From: Halothiobacillus sp.
GTDB lineage: Bacteria; Pseudomonadota; Gammaproteobacteria; Halothiobacillales; Halothiobacillaceae
DNA: 32,969 bases
Direction of reading: 5' to 3'
Assembly: GCA_024635755.1 (NCBI GenBank)
Contig: JAGXIF010000012.1
Coordinates: 1 to 32,969, forward strand
The notes beneath the pieces are model-generated. The model made no database searches, had not been told where the DNA came from, and worked only from the letters and a program-made list of their open reading frames with translations. The position numbers were made by a program, and so were the translations under genes. Positions 7,990 to 15,927 of this stretch are shown here, in pieces (within the stretch, counting starts at the first letter, position 1; every line of letters begins with the position of its first letter).

Positions 7990-9327
7990 TTAGCGGCGTG
8001 TGTTCTTGCTGACGATCACCATGCCCTTGAGCATGTTGAGCGCCTCGTAGAGCTGGTAGTCGCGTATTGCCAGCGGCTCTCGGTTGTCCTTTTTAGCCTG
8101 CTCGCCGTCCTTCGACGGCTTGATCACGTCCATCATCTCGGAATTACCGTTGCTCAGATGGCCCGCCAGGCTGGCCTCGGAGATCGAGAAAACCTCTTCG
8201 ATGTCGCTGACCTTGAGCTGATGGACCTTGACGTCGGGCTCGATGCCCTCGGCCTGGATCGAACGCCCGTTGGGCGTGTAGTAGCGCGCCGTGGTCAGGC
8301 GCAATGCGCCGCCGTTGGACAACGGCATGATCGACTGGACGGAGCCCTTGCCGAAGGTCCGCTCGCCGATCACCAGCGCGCGTCCACTGTCCTGCAAGGC
8401 GCCGGCGACGATCTCGGAGGCCGAAGCCGAACCGCCGTTCACCAGTACCACCATGGGTGCGCCGTCGAGCTTGTCGCCCCGACTGGCCTCGAAACTCATC
8501 TTGGCATCGGCCACCCGGCCCTTGGTGTATACAATCTGACCTTCCTCGAGGAAGCTGTCGACCATCTCCACCGATCCTTGCAGCACCCCGCCGGGGTTGT
8601 TGCGCAGGTCGAGCACCAGACCCTTGAGTGGCTTGTCGTCATTCTCCTCGACCAGTGCATCGAGCGCCTCGTGCATCTGCTCGACCGTGCGGGACTGGAA
8701 CTGCGAGATGCGGATGTAGCCCATGCCGGTCTCGAGCAATTCGTGCTTGACCGACTCGGTCTTGATGATCGCGCGGGTGATAGTGAATTCCAGCGGCTTC
8801 TTCTCGCCCTGGCGGGCGATGGTCAGGTCGATGTCCGTCTCCGGCTTGCCGCGCATGCGCTTGACGGCTGCTTCCAGATCCATGTCCTGCGTGAGCTCGC
8901 CGTCGATACGGATGATCTTGTCGCCCGCTTCCAGGCCGGCCTTCTTGGCGGGGGTGTCATCGATGGGGGCGATGACCGTGAGTACCCCGTCTTTCATGCC
9001 CACCTGGATACCCAAGCCGCCGAACTCGCCCGAGGTGGACTCTCGCAGGCTCTTGAATTCCTCCTCGTCGAGGTAGCCCGAGTGCGGATCGAGCTCGGAA
9101 ATCATGCCACGGATCGAGTTCTCGATCAGCTCGCTCTCGCTGATGTCGTCGACGTAATCCGAGCGCACCTGGTCGAGGACGTCGGAGTAGGTGCGCAGCT
9201 GTTCGAGCGGCACGTCGACCGCGTTTTCGGCGGGCCGCTCGGCCACGGCATCGATCGCGATGGCAATGGCAAAACCGAAGAAGGCGGCAACGCCCAGGCT
9301 CGAGGCCTTGCGAATCCAGCTGGTCAT
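7990..9327 (-). CDS. S41 carboxy-terminal processing protease (Ctp)
   Basis: The product is 445 residues from the ATG at 9327, with AGAGAG just upstream; an ATG at 9345 is in frame. An N-terminal hydrophobic segment (about 10-28) anchors or exports it to the periplasm. A PDZ domain (GGLGIQVGMKDGVLTVIAPI region, about 100-180) precedes the S41 core. The nucleophile is the middle serine of GGSASASEI (about Ser302) and the general base is the lysine of GERTFGKGS (about Lys327), 25 residues later as in Tsp. Such proteases trim or degrade periplasmic and lipoprotein substrates, including cell-wall hydrolases. It lies downstream of envC on the same strand, a recurrent pairing fitting a cell-wall remodelling role. 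Confidence 0.94.
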   Translation of the reverse strand: MTSWIRKASSLGVAAFFGFAIAIAIDAVAERPAENAVDVPLEQLRTYSDVLDQVRSDYVDDISESELIENSIRGMISELDPHSGYLDEEEFKSLRESTSGEFGGLGIQVGMKDGVLTVIAPIDDTPAKKAGLEAGDKIIRIDGELTQDMDLEAAVKRMRGKPETDIDLTIARQGEKKPLEFTITRAIIKTESVKHELLETGMGYIRISQFQSRTVEQMHEALDALVEENDDKPLKGLVLDLRNNPGGVLQGSVEMVDSFLEEGQIVYTKGRVADAKMSFEASRGDKLDGAPMVVLVNGGSASASEIVAGALQDSGRALVIGERTFGKGSVQSIMPLSNGGALRLTTARYYTPNGRSIQAEGIEPDVKVHQLKVSDIEEVFSISEASLAGHLSNGNSEMMDVIKPSKDGEQAKKDNREPLAIRDYQLYEALNMLKGMVIVSKNTRR

Positions 9328-9528
9328 AGTGTTCTCTCTAGACATGTTCGGCGTATCGGCCCTTTAGGGTAGTGATCGAGGTGGTGAACGTCGCGGTGCG
9401 ACGCCACCGGAATCCGTCTGCTGGCAAGAATGGGGATGCCCATCCGACAATCAAGCGACGGCTGTCGCTCGCTGCCACAAGCGCAACTATGCCATGCCCA
9501 ACGGGGACTCGCGAGCCCGCGAGCCCCA

Positions 9529-10779
9529 TCAGCCACCGGCTACCTTCCGCCAGGCCGGCCAGCGGCCGGGATCGATCGGGCGGCTACCGCGGCGCACCTC
9601 GACGTACAGACCATGTCGGTCGGCGTCCACGGTGCCGGATTCGCACACCTGGGTGCCTGCCTCGACGCGGTCGCCCTTGTTGACGTTGACCGCGCGGCAG
9701 TGCGCGTAAAGGGACATGTAGTTGTCTCGATGGCGCAGCATCACCAGCTTGCCCCAGCCCTTGAGTATGCCGGCGAATGCCACGGTGCCGGCATCGATGG
9801 CACGCACCGGCTGCCCGTCCTGCGCACTGAATATCACCCCTTCGTTGCGTAACTGTCCATTGGAGATGGATTCCCCGTAGCGGCGCTCGATAATCCCGTC
9901 GATGGGGATGGCGCCGGATGAGGGGGGCGTGGCCGAGGGGCGGCTCTTGACCTGGTTTGACGCGGTTGCCGCCTTGGTCCGCTTTTCCCGCTGGGCCCGC
10001 TTCGCGCGCGCCTTGGCCTCGGCTTCGGCCTGTGCCTTCGCCTCGGCACGCGCCGCGGCCACTTCGCGGTCCAGGCGCTTCTTTTTCTGCAGGAGGGCCT
10101 GGAGTGTCATCTGTTGCTGGTCAAGCGCCTCGCCCAGACGAGCCAGGACGGACTGCTGCTGGGCCAGGTTCTCGGCCACCTGTTGCTGGTGTTGGTCGAG
10201 TTGGTGGCCGGCCTCGTCGAGGGCTCGGGCGGTGGCGCTGATGGCCTGGTGGTTGCTCTCGAGGGCGGCCTGCTGCTTCTGTAGGTCCAGCCGGGCTTGC
10301 TGGATGGGCTCGATCAGGCGCTTGATGTAATGGAAGTCGCGTCTCGCCTGCAGGATGTCGCCTTCGGCCAGCAGGGCTTTCAACGCGCCGCCGCGAGTCA
10401 GCGGATAGGCGGCCTGCAGGCGGTGATCAAGCTCGGCCTGTCGTTCGGACAAGCCTTGGCGCAGTTGCGTCTCCTGCGTATCGAGGGACTCCCGGCGCTC
10501 CTCCAGGGCAGCCCGCTCTTGTGCCAGTTCCCGGGCCTGCCGTTTGAGCTGTTCCATCGCCTCGCGGTGAGTCTCGAGTTCCGCCCGGGCGCGCTCGTGC
10601 TGCGCCTCGGTCGCCTGGATTGCCTCGCGTTGGGTTTCGATCTTCTGCTCGACCTCGACGGCCGAGGCAGCCCCCATCACGAGCAGGCACAACCAGGCCA
10701 GGACAAGCCGGGAGCAGCCGCTTCGGCCATGGGCCAAAAGCCGGTGCGTGCGGTTGGCAGGAGATGGGAAATCAGGCAA
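9529..10779 (-). CDS. envC: EnvC-type murein hydrolase activator (LytM/M23 domain)
   Basis: About 416 residues. A hydrophobic export segment (LVLAWLCLLVMGAASA) is followed by a long coiled coil of Gln/Glu/Arg/Ala heptads (roughly 45-260), a lysine/alanine-rich linker, and a C-terminal LytM domain with VRAIDAGTVAFAGILKGWGK and NYMSLYAHC. The zinc-binding histidine/aspartate set of active M23 peptidases appears incomplete, as in EnvC, which activates AmiA/AmiB at the division septum rather than cutting murein itself. The start is not certain. No ATG precedes the signal segment; TTG 10779 with CGGGGA just upstream is chosen, while TTG 10737 gives a shorter signal peptide. A further open extension overlaps the divergent arsR-type gene and is unlikely to be coding. 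Confidence 0.88.
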   Translation of the reverse strand: MPDFPSPANRTHRLLAHGRSGCSRLVLAWLCLLVMGAASAVEVEQKIETQREAIQATEAQHERARAELETHREAMEQLKRQARELAQERAALEERRESLDTQETQLRQGLSERQAELDHRLQAAYPLTRGGALKALLAEGDILQARRDFHYIKRLIEPIQQARLDLQKQQAALESNHQAISATARALDEAGHQLDQHQQQVAENLAQQQSVLARLGEALDQQQMTLQALLQKKKRLDREVAAARAEAKAQAEAEAKARAKRAQREKRTKAATASNQVKSRPSATPPSSGAIPIDGIIERRYGESISNGQLRNEGVIFSAQDGQPVRAIDAGTVAFAGILKGWGKLVMLRHRDNYMSLYAHCRAVNVNKGDRVEAGTQVCESGTVDADRHGLYVEVRRGSRPIDPGRWPAWRKVAGG

Positions 10780-10959
10780 GACGATCCCCGAATGCTGGAT
10801 AACGGAAATGAAAAAGCGGGCGCTGGGAAGGAGACTGCAACAAAACGCTGCAAAAGCGGTAGTATACGGCCCTTGAGGCATTTCGCCGAGCCGCCGGCGC
10901 CGGATGGACGGGGCGGTGCGGCGAGGTCCGACACCCTTTCCTGGACTTGGGTCAACGCC

Positions 10960-11289
10960 ATGAATTTGGAAACCGAGCAATACCTTTCCACCCGGCTGAT
11001 GGGTCGTTCCGATGACATCGAGCGGGCGTCGCGCTCGCTGAAGGCCATGTCGCACCCGCTGCGGCTCAAGATCCTGTGCGTGCTGGGTGACAACGAACTG
11101 AGCGTCCAGCAGATCGTCGAGGCGGTCGGCACGACCCAGAGCAACATCTCCCAGCACCTCGCGATCCTGCGCGACAAGGGCATTCTCGCCTCGCGCAAGG
11201 ACGCCAACCGGGTTTTCTACCGGGTCTCGGACGCGCGGACGTTGCGCCTGATCGGCATGATGCAGGAAGTGTTTTGCCCCATTGATTAG
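10960..11289 (+). CDS. ArsR-family regulator, SqrR/BigR/YgaV-like persulfide sensor
   Basis: A 109-residue winged-helix repressor. The helix-turn-helix lies around VQQIVEAVGTTQSNISQHLA, and the wing around SRKDANRVFYRVSD. Only two cysteines occur, Cys40 (KILCVLG) and Cys106 (EVFCPID), 66 residues apart. This is the same spacing as the Cys41/Cys107 pair of SqrR, which forms a tetrasulfide bridge with reactive sulfur species and releases DNA. The metal-binding CVC motif of ArsR itself is absent. The next genes, a DUF2892 membrane protein and a rhodanese, echo the E. coli ygaV-ygaP pair. Control of sulfide or persulfide handling is therefore a good inference. The start at 10960 fits the family length. 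Confidence 0.86.
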   Translation: MNLETEQYLSTRLMGRSDDIERASRSLKAMSHPLRLKILCVLGDNELSVQQIVEAVGTTQSNISQHLAILRDKGILASRKDANRVFYRVSDARTLRLIGMMQEVFCPID

Positions 11290-11294
11290 GGTGT

Positions 11295-11306
11295 AATAAA
11301 ATTATT
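11295..11306. promoter_or_regulatory. AT-rich palindrome behind the ArsR gene, candidate operator or promoter
   Basis: AATAA-AA-TTATT is a short palindrome in otherwise GC-rich DNA, between the regulator stop and the DUF2892 gene. It overlaps sequence that could serve as a -10 region. ArsR repressors bind AT-rich dyads, so it may be the binding site, but this is weak evidence. Confidence 0.35.
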
Positions 11307-11313
11307 CTATTCG

Positions 11314-11337
11314 GACCGGGCGGGATGCCGCCCGGTC
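11314..11337 (+). repeat. Perfect 10-bp GC-rich hairpin in the DUF2892 leader
   Basis: GACCGGGCGG and CCGCCCGGTC enclose the loop GATG, 38 bases before the DUF2892 start codon. No T-run follows. It may partially terminate the regulator transcript or set different expression of the two genes. Confidence 0.55.
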
Positions 11338-11375
11338 ACACTCGAAAACAATTCCCGTGTCGCGGAGGCAACATC

Positions 11376-11588
11376 ATGACGACTGATCGCTACGTTCGCA
11401 TCATTGCCGGGCTGATGATCCTGATCACCCTGTTACTGACTCACCTGACCGGCCAGGCCGATCTGGGGCATGTCTCCTGGCTGTGGCTGACAGCCTTCAT
11501 CGGCCTGAACCTGTTCCAGAGCGGGATCACGCGGTTCTGCCCGATGGACTCGATCCTGACCAAACTGGGCGTTCGTCGCGCTTCCTGA
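11376..11588 (+). CDS. DUF2892 (YgaP-like) inner-membrane protein
   Basis: A 70-residue protein with two hydrophobic helices (about 8-26 and 33-50) joined by a short loop, ending FQSGITRFCPMDSILTKLGV. The RFCPM motif with its single cysteine is typical of the DUF2892 domain, which forms the membrane part of YgaP, a rhodanese that passes sulfane sulfur. Here the rhodanese is encoded separately (11735-12163). GCGGAGG precedes the ATG at 11376. It follows the persulfide-sensor-like regulator and ends at a terminator, so the two form one unit. Confidence 0.85.
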   Translation: MTTDRYVRIIAGLMILITLLLTHLTGQADLGHVSWLWLTAFIGLNLFQSGITRFCPMDSILTKLGVRRAS

Positions 11589-11632
11589 GGGAGCCTCGCC
11601 ATGCACCGGTTCCCGGAACCGGCCGACCCCAT

Positions 11633-11676
11633 CAAGGCACCGACCCGGCCCCCGCGCTGGCGGTGCCTTGAATTTT
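11633..11676 (+). terminator. Rho-independent terminator after the DUF2892 gene
   Basis: CAAGGCACCG and CGGTGCCTTG form a 10-bp stem around an 18-base GC-rich loop, followed by AATTTTT. It separates the regulator/DUF2892 unit from yibN. Confidence 0.85.
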
Positions 11677-11734
11677 TCTGCCCGCCCGGCCATTGTATTG
11701 CGCACTTTCCCGCGCCCAAGTACAGAGAAGACCC

Positions 11735-12163
11735 ATGCAACCGTTTATTGATTTCCTCGTTCGTCACTGGGCGCTGTCCACGGTGGCGATTGTTCTGGTG
11801 GTACTGCTGATTGGCAACGAGTTGTCCCGACGCCTGCAGAAATTCAAGACACTCGAGCCCTCGGACGTGGCCCGCAAGGCCGGCCGCGAGGGCATCGCGC
11901 TGATCGACGTGCGCGAGAGCAACGAATGGAAGGACGGCCATATCAAGGGGGCGCGTCACATTCCGCTCGGCCAGCTGGACAAGAAACTGGGCGAGATCCG
12001 GGCGGAGTCCCCCGACGAGGTGGTGCTGTACTGCCGCTCGGGCAACCGCTCGGCCACAGCGGCCAACCTCCTGGTCAAGGACGGGATGGAAAACGTCAGC
12101 CACCTCGGCGGCGGCATCCTGGCCTGGGAAGCGCAGAACTACCCCGTCAGCAAGGGCAAGTGA
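11735..12163 (+). CDS. yibN: Membrane-anchored rhodanese (YibN-like)
   Basis: The 142-residue product has one N-terminal transmembrane helix (about 13-28) and a single rhodanese domain (about 38-135). The active-site loop is CRSGNRS with the catalytic cysteine at 100, the six-residue loop of sulfurtransferases rather than phosphatases. DVRESNEWKDGHI is the usual CH2A-type segment. It probably moves sulfane sulfur at the inner face of the membrane. It starts the conserved gammaproteobacterial block yibN-grxC-secB-gpsA, with grxC only 9 bases downstream. GAGAAG precedes the ATG at 11735. Confidence 0.93.
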   Translation: MQPFIDFLVRHWALSTVAIVLVVLLIGNELSRRLQKFKTLEPSDVARKAGREGIALIDVRESNEWKDGHIKGARHIPLGQLDKKLGEIRAESPDEVVLYCRSGNRSATAANLLVKDGMENVSHLGGGILAWEAQNYPVSKGK

Positions 12164-12172
12164 GCCCGCTCG

Positions 12173-12505
12173 ATGAACGCTGATTCCCATTCGACGGCTC
12201 CGATCGATCCGCCGCCGATCGTCGTCTACCAGAGCCCGCTGTGTCCGTTCTGCCACTTCGCCAAGCGCTTGCTCAAAAAGCGTGGCCTGCCGTTTGAGTC
12301 GATCAACGTCCAGCTGTCGTCGGCCAAGCGCGACGAGATGATCCAGCGGGCCAAGCGGGTCACCGTGCCGCAGATCTTCATCGGCGAGACCCACGTGGGC
12401 GGTTACGACGAGCTGGCCGCGCTGAACCGTGATGGCGCCCTCGATCGCCTGGTCGAGGGCGAGGCCCGGCGGGCTGCCGGTGAGCCGCCCATGGGCGATG
12501 CCTGA
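12173..12505 (+). CDS. grxC: Glutaredoxin 3 (GrxC)
   Basis: A 110-residue glutaredoxin with the dithiol motif CPFC (Cys24, Cys27), the cis-proline segment VTVPQIFIG and the glutathione-binding GGYDEL. It reduces disulfides and glutathionylated proteins in the cytosol with glutathione. It is 9 bases after yibN. Both ends are extended relative to E. coli GrxC: a disordered start of about 14 residues and an acidic/Arg tail. Confidence 0.94.
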   Translation: MNADSHSTAPIDPPPIVVYQSPLCPFCHFAKRLLKKRGLPFESINVQLSSAKRDEMIQRAKRVTVPQIFIGETHVGGYDELAALNRDGALDRLVEGEARRAAGEPPMGDA

Positions 12506-12563
12506 ATGCGGCGTGCGTTGGCGCTATCATGGGCCAGCGGGTCCCGGTTGAGGAGAGGCGGTC

Positions 12564-13001
12564 ATGGCTGATGCAAAACACGTGGTCTGTCCCGCTTGCG
12601 GGGCCGTCAACCGGCTGCCCGCCGAGCGGCTGGGCGGGGGCAACTGCGGTCGCTGCGGGCAGGCGCTGTTTCCCGGTTGTCCACTGGACCTCGACGAGCC
12701 GGGCTTCGACCGGCAGGTCGGGCGCAACGATTTGCCGGTACTGGTCGATTTCTGGGCAGAGTGGTGTGGTCCCTGCAAGATGATGGCGCCGGTGTTCGAG
12801 CAGATCGCCCGTGACTACAGCGGCCGGCTGGTGGTGGCCAAGCTCGAGACCGAGCGAGCCCCGGGTGTCTCGGCACGCTTCGGCATCCGCAGTATTCCGA
12901 CTTTGATTCTCTTTTCCGGCGGCCGAGAGATCGACCGCCTTTCCGGTGCCCTGCCCGCCGCCCAGTTGACGCAATGGCTGGCCGGACACGGCATCCGCTG
13001 A
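12564..13001 (+). CDS. trxC: Thioredoxin 2 (TrxC)
   Basis: The 145-residue protein has the TrxC design. An N-terminal zinc finger carries two CxxC pairs (Cys9/Cys12 and Cys28/Cys31), and a thioredoxin domain has WCGPC (67-71) and the cis-proline in RSIPTLILF. TrxC is a stress-linked disulfide reductase in the cytosol, often under OxyR control. An oxyR gene lies elsewhere in this window, but no site was identified here. AGGAGAGG precedes the ATG. The gene sits between grxC and secB, which are direct neighbours in E. coli. Confidence 0.95.
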   Translation: MADAKHVVCPACGAVNRLPAERLGGGNCGRCGQALFPGCPLDLDEPGFDRQVGRNDLPVLVDFWAEWCGPCKMMAPVFEQIARDYSGRLVVAKLETERAPGVSARFGIRSIPTLILFSGGREIDRLSGALPAAQLTQWLAGHGIR

Positions 13002-13035
13002 ATTTTCGCAAACGCAACAAGCAGGAGAAGCTGAC

Positions 13036-13551
13036 ATGGCAGAGGGTGAACAGGAACAGAACGCGGCTGCCGGTGGCGAGAACGCCGGTCAGGACGAGCA
13101 GCAGTTCTTCGTGCAGAAGGTCTACCTCAAGGACCTGTCTTTCGAGTCGCCACAGACTCCAGACATCTTCACGCGCGGCGACTGGTCGCCCGAGATCAGT
13201 GTTCAGGTAGGCAACAACGCCACCCGCCTGAGCGACAACGCCTTCGAGACCGAGCTGACCATCACGGTTACCGCGACCCACGAGGAGAAGACCGTCTACC
13301 TCGCCGAGGTCCAGTATGCCGGCGTGTTCACCATCAAGGGCTTCGAGGACGCCACGCGTCGCCAGCTGCTGGGTGCCTACTGCCCGACGCTGATCTTCCC
13401 CTACATCCGCGAAACCGTCTCGGATCTGGTGATGAAGGGCGGCTTCCCGCAGATGGTCCTCCAGCCGATCAACTTCGATGCCCTCTACGCGCAGCACGAG
13501 CAGGAGCAGGCGGCCCAGGCCGAGGCGCCCGCCGACGCGCGTCCCAACTAA
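13036..13551 (+). CDS. secB: Protein-export chaperone SecB
   Basis: A 171-residue SecB. The core (about 22-155) has FFVQKVYLKDLSFESP, then FTIKGFEDATRRQLLGAYCP and LIFPYIRETVSDLVMKGGFP, and is followed by QPINFDALYAQ. The tetramer keeps preproteins unfolded and hands them to SecA. The N-terminus and C-terminus are extended and rich in Glu/Gln/Ala. AGGAGA precedes the ATG. It lies 34 bases after trxC and 24 before gpsA. Confidence 0.97.
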   Translation: MAEGEQEQNAAAGGENAGQDEQQFFVQKVYLKDLSFESPQTPDIFTRGDWSPEISVQVGNNATRLSDNAFETELTITVTATHEEKTVYLAEVQYAGVFTIKGFEDATRRQLLGAYCPTLIFPYIRETVSDLVMKGGFPQMVLQPINFDALYAQHEQEQAAQAEAPADARPN

Positions 13552-13575
13552 GCGATCGCACGGGCAGCAGCCACC

Positions 13576-14583
13576 ATGACGCAGCCGGGGCAGACAACGA
13601 TCGCGGTGCTCGGGGCCGGTTCCTGGGGCACGGCACTGGCATCCCTGCTGGCGGCGAACGGCGCCCGGGTGCGCCTCTGGGCGCGTGACCCCGAGCAGGC
13701 GGCGGCCATCGACCGAGATCACCAGAACGCGCGCTACCTGCCGGGAATCGGCCTGCCGGAGACGCTGCGTGCCGGTTCTGACCTGCCGTGGGCCGTCGAG
13801 GATGCCGATCAGGTCTGGCTGGTGTTGCCGACCAAGATCCTGGGTGAATTCCTGGCCGAGCACGCCGCGACACTGCCACGCTCGGCGGTTTATGTCACCG
13901 CCTCCAAGGGGTTCGAGCCCGGTACCGGGCGGCGTATCGACGAACTGGTGGCCGGCGCCTTGGGCGACGTGTCGTTCGCGGTGGTTTCGGGACCGACGTT
14001 TGCCATCGAGGTGGCACACGGTCGGCCGGCGGCACTCGCCGTCGGCAGCCAGGACCGGGCCGTGGCCGAGCGGGTCGCCGATGCATTGCGCAACGAGCAT
14101 ATCCGCTGCTATCCCAGCAGCGACGTCGTGGGCATCGAACTGGCCGGTGGGCTGAAGAACGTCCTGGCGATCGCCGCCGGCGTGTCCGATGGTTTCGGCT
14201 TCGGGGCCAATACCCGTGCGGCCCTGATCACACGGGGGCTGGCGGAGATCATGCGGTTGGGTGAGGCGATGGGCGCGCGGGTGGAGACCTTCACCGGGCT
14301 GGCCGGGTTGGGTGACCTGGTGTTGACCTGCACCGACGATCATTCGCGCAACCGGCAGTTCGGCCTGCGTCTCGCGCAAGGCGAGTCGGTGGATGCCGCG
14401 GTTGCCGCGATCGGCCAGGCGGTCGAGGGCATCAGCGCCGCCCGCGAGGGACACCGGCTGGCCCAGGCCCACGGGCAGGACATGCCGATCACCGAGGGCG
14501 TCTATCGCGTGCTCTACGAAGGGCTGCCCGCCCGGCAAGCCGTGGCCGAATTGCTTGCCCGCGACCCGCGTCCCGAGGGCTGA
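13576..14583 (+). CDS. gpsA: Glycerol-3-phosphate dehydrogenase [NAD(P)+] (GpsA)
   Basis: This 335-residue enzyme reduces dihydroxyacetone phosphate to sn-glycerol 3-phosphate for phospholipid synthesis. The N-terminal Rossmann motif is VLGAGSWGTALA. VTASKGFEPGTG, SGPTFAIEVA and the catalytic lysine region ELAGGLKNVLAIAAG follow, then the C-terminal helical domain with GLAGLGDLVLTCT and SRNRQFG. It is the last gene of the yibN-grxC-trxC-secB-gpsA series; trmO ends convergently 30 bases downstream. Confidence 0.97.
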   Translation: MTQPGQTTIAVLGAGSWGTALASLLAANGARVRLWARDPEQAAAIDRDHQNARYLPGIGLPETLRAGSDLPWAVEDADQVWLVLPTKILGEFLAEHAATLPRSAVYVTASKGFEPGTGRRIDELVAGALGDVSFAVVSGPTFAIEVAHGRPAALAVGSQDRAVAERVADALRNEHIRCYPSSDVVGIELAGGLKNVLAIAAGVSDGFGFGANTRAALITRGLAEIMRLGEAMGARVETFTGLAGLGDLVLTCTDDHSRNRQFGLRLAQGESVDAAVAAIGQAVEGISAAREGHRLAQAHGQDMPITEGVYRVLYEGLPARQAVAELLARDPRPEG

Positions 14584-14613
14584 GCCCGTCTTCCGACCCT
14601 GATCCGGCGGCCG

Positions 14614-15315
14614 TCAGTCCGTCACGGGCACGATCTCGCGAATCTCCGCGCGGTGCTCGCGCACCACGAAGCGCACGTCGATTTCCTCGATACGCATACC
14701 GTAGACCCGGTCGGCGTCGTCGTGGAATGCCGGGCGGGGGTCCTGGGCCAGGGTCTGCTCGATCAGCGCGATCCGTTCGGGCGACAGTCGTTCCAGCCAC
14801 GGTTCGGCCGCGCCCCAGACCACGGCCAGCCGCTCCGGCGGCGTGCTTGCCCAGCCGCCACGGCTGTCCGCTGGGCAGTCGGCGTAGGGCACGTGCGGTT
14901 TGACGTCGAGGATCGGCGTGCCGTCGAGCAGATCCAGCCCGCCCAGGTGCAGCCGGACCCCACCGTCGACCGGCTGCACGTCGATCAGCCGCACCACCGA
15001 CAGCCCGATCGGGTTGGGCCGGATCGGCGCGCGGCTGGCAAACACCCCCACCCGTTCGTTGCCCCCCAGTCGCGGTGGCCGGACCGCCTTGCGGTCGCCG
15101 GGCTGCATGCGCCGCTTGGCATGGAATACCCACACCAGCCACAGGTGGGAAAACGCCTCGATGCCCTGCCACGCGGCGGGATCCTGCCATTCCGTCGTGG
15201 GCACCAGGATGCCGGTGGCCGCCGGCACGATGCCCGACTGACGCGGGATGCCGAAGCCTTCGCGGTAGGGGCTCTCGATGTGCCCGATGGGCTCCATGCG
15301 CCAGTCGTCCGTCAT
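14614..15315 (-). CDS. trmO: tRNA m6t6A37 methyltransferase TrmO (TsaA/YaeB family)
   Basis: The 233-residue protein has the TsaA/VirR-like beta-barrel: MEPIGHIESPYREGFGIPRQ at the start, then GIEAFSHLWLVWVFH, and the signature segment FASRAPIRPNPIGLS followed by DLLDGTPILDVKPHVPYAD. TrmO adds a methyl group from S-adenosylmethionine to t6A37 of certain threonine tRNAs. The start at 15315 overlaps the trmL stop in an ATGA arrangement, implying translational coupling. Two tRNA-modifying enzymes are thus co-expressed. Confidence 0.93.
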   Translation of the reverse strand: MTDDWRMEPIGHIESPYREGFGIPRQSGIVPAATGILVPTTEWQDPAAWQGIEAFSHLWLVWVFHAKRRMQPGDRKAVRPPRLGGNERVGVFASRAPIRPNPIGLSVVRLIDVQPVDGGVRLHLGGLDLLDGTPILDVKPHVPYADCPADSRGGWASTPPERLAVVWGAAEPWLERLSPERIALIEQTLAQDPRPAFHDDADRVYGMRIEEIDVRFVVREHRAEIREIVPVTD

Positions 15316-15773
15316 TTCGCCCCCATGAAGTTCAGTTGTCGCCAGGCCTCGAAGAAGGCCACTGCCGCGGCATTCGCCAGGTTCAGGCTGCGCGAGCCCG
15401 GTGCCATCGGCAGGTAGAGCCGTTGCGATGTGGGCAGTGACTCGATCACCTCGTCGGGCAGGCCGCGGGTCTCGGGCCCGAACAGCAGCACGTCGTCGGC
15501 TCGGTAGTCGACCCGGTCGTAACGCGTCGTGCCGCGCGTGGAGAAGGCCAGCAGCCGACCGGGCGCCGCCGCCCGGGCCTGATCGAGGTCGACATGACGA
15601 TGGACGTGCGTGAGGGCGTGATAGTCGAGGCCCGCCCGGCGCACCGCCTTCTCGGACAAGGAAAAACCCAGCGGCTCGACCAGATGCAGCTGGGTGCCGG
15701 TATTGGCGCACAGCCGGATCAGGTTGCCGGTGTTGGGTGGGATCTCGGGTTCGAACAGCATGATCGATGGCAT
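15312..15773 (-). CDS. trmL: tRNA (cytidine/uridine-34 2'-O)-methyltransferase TrmL
   Basis: The 153-residue enzyme is a minimal SPOUT methyltransferase. EPEIPPNTGNLIRLCANTG and EPLGFSL lie in the N-terminal part. The trefoil-knot motifs LLFGPETRGLP and LYLPMAPGSRSLNLANAAAV form the S-adenosylmethionine site. It methylates the wobble ribose of tRNA-Leu isoacceptors. Length matches E. coli TrmL (157). It reads into trmO with a 4-base overlap and is divergent from purD. Confidence 0.95.
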   Translation of the reverse strand: MPSIMLFEPEIPPNTGNLIRLCANTGTQLHLVEPLGFSLSEKAVRRAGLDYHALTHVHRHVDLDQARAAAPGRLLAFSTRGTTRYDRVDYRADDVLLFGPETRGLPDEVIESLPTSQRLYLPMAPGSRSLNLANAAAVAFFEAWRQLNFMGAK

Positions 15774-15927
15774 CTTGGCATTGTAGGCCAGCCGGTCGAC
15801 ACTGCGGCCGCGGCCGGGGACTTGGCCGGTTGGCATCGCCTGCTGATGTAGAATGCGGCCCATTCCTGTTCGCCGGCCAGCGACTCTGTGGTGGGCGAAT
15901 CGAGCAGACGCGAATCGAGGTGAAGGC

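Noticed and set aside
10297-10959. Plus-strand extension in front of the ArsR gene
   Set aside because: It runs antisense through envC, and the ArsR homology begins at the ATG at 10960.
11314-11337. Intrinsic terminator after the ArsR gene
   Set aside because: The stem is perfect, but no T-run follows, so it is listed only as a hairpin.
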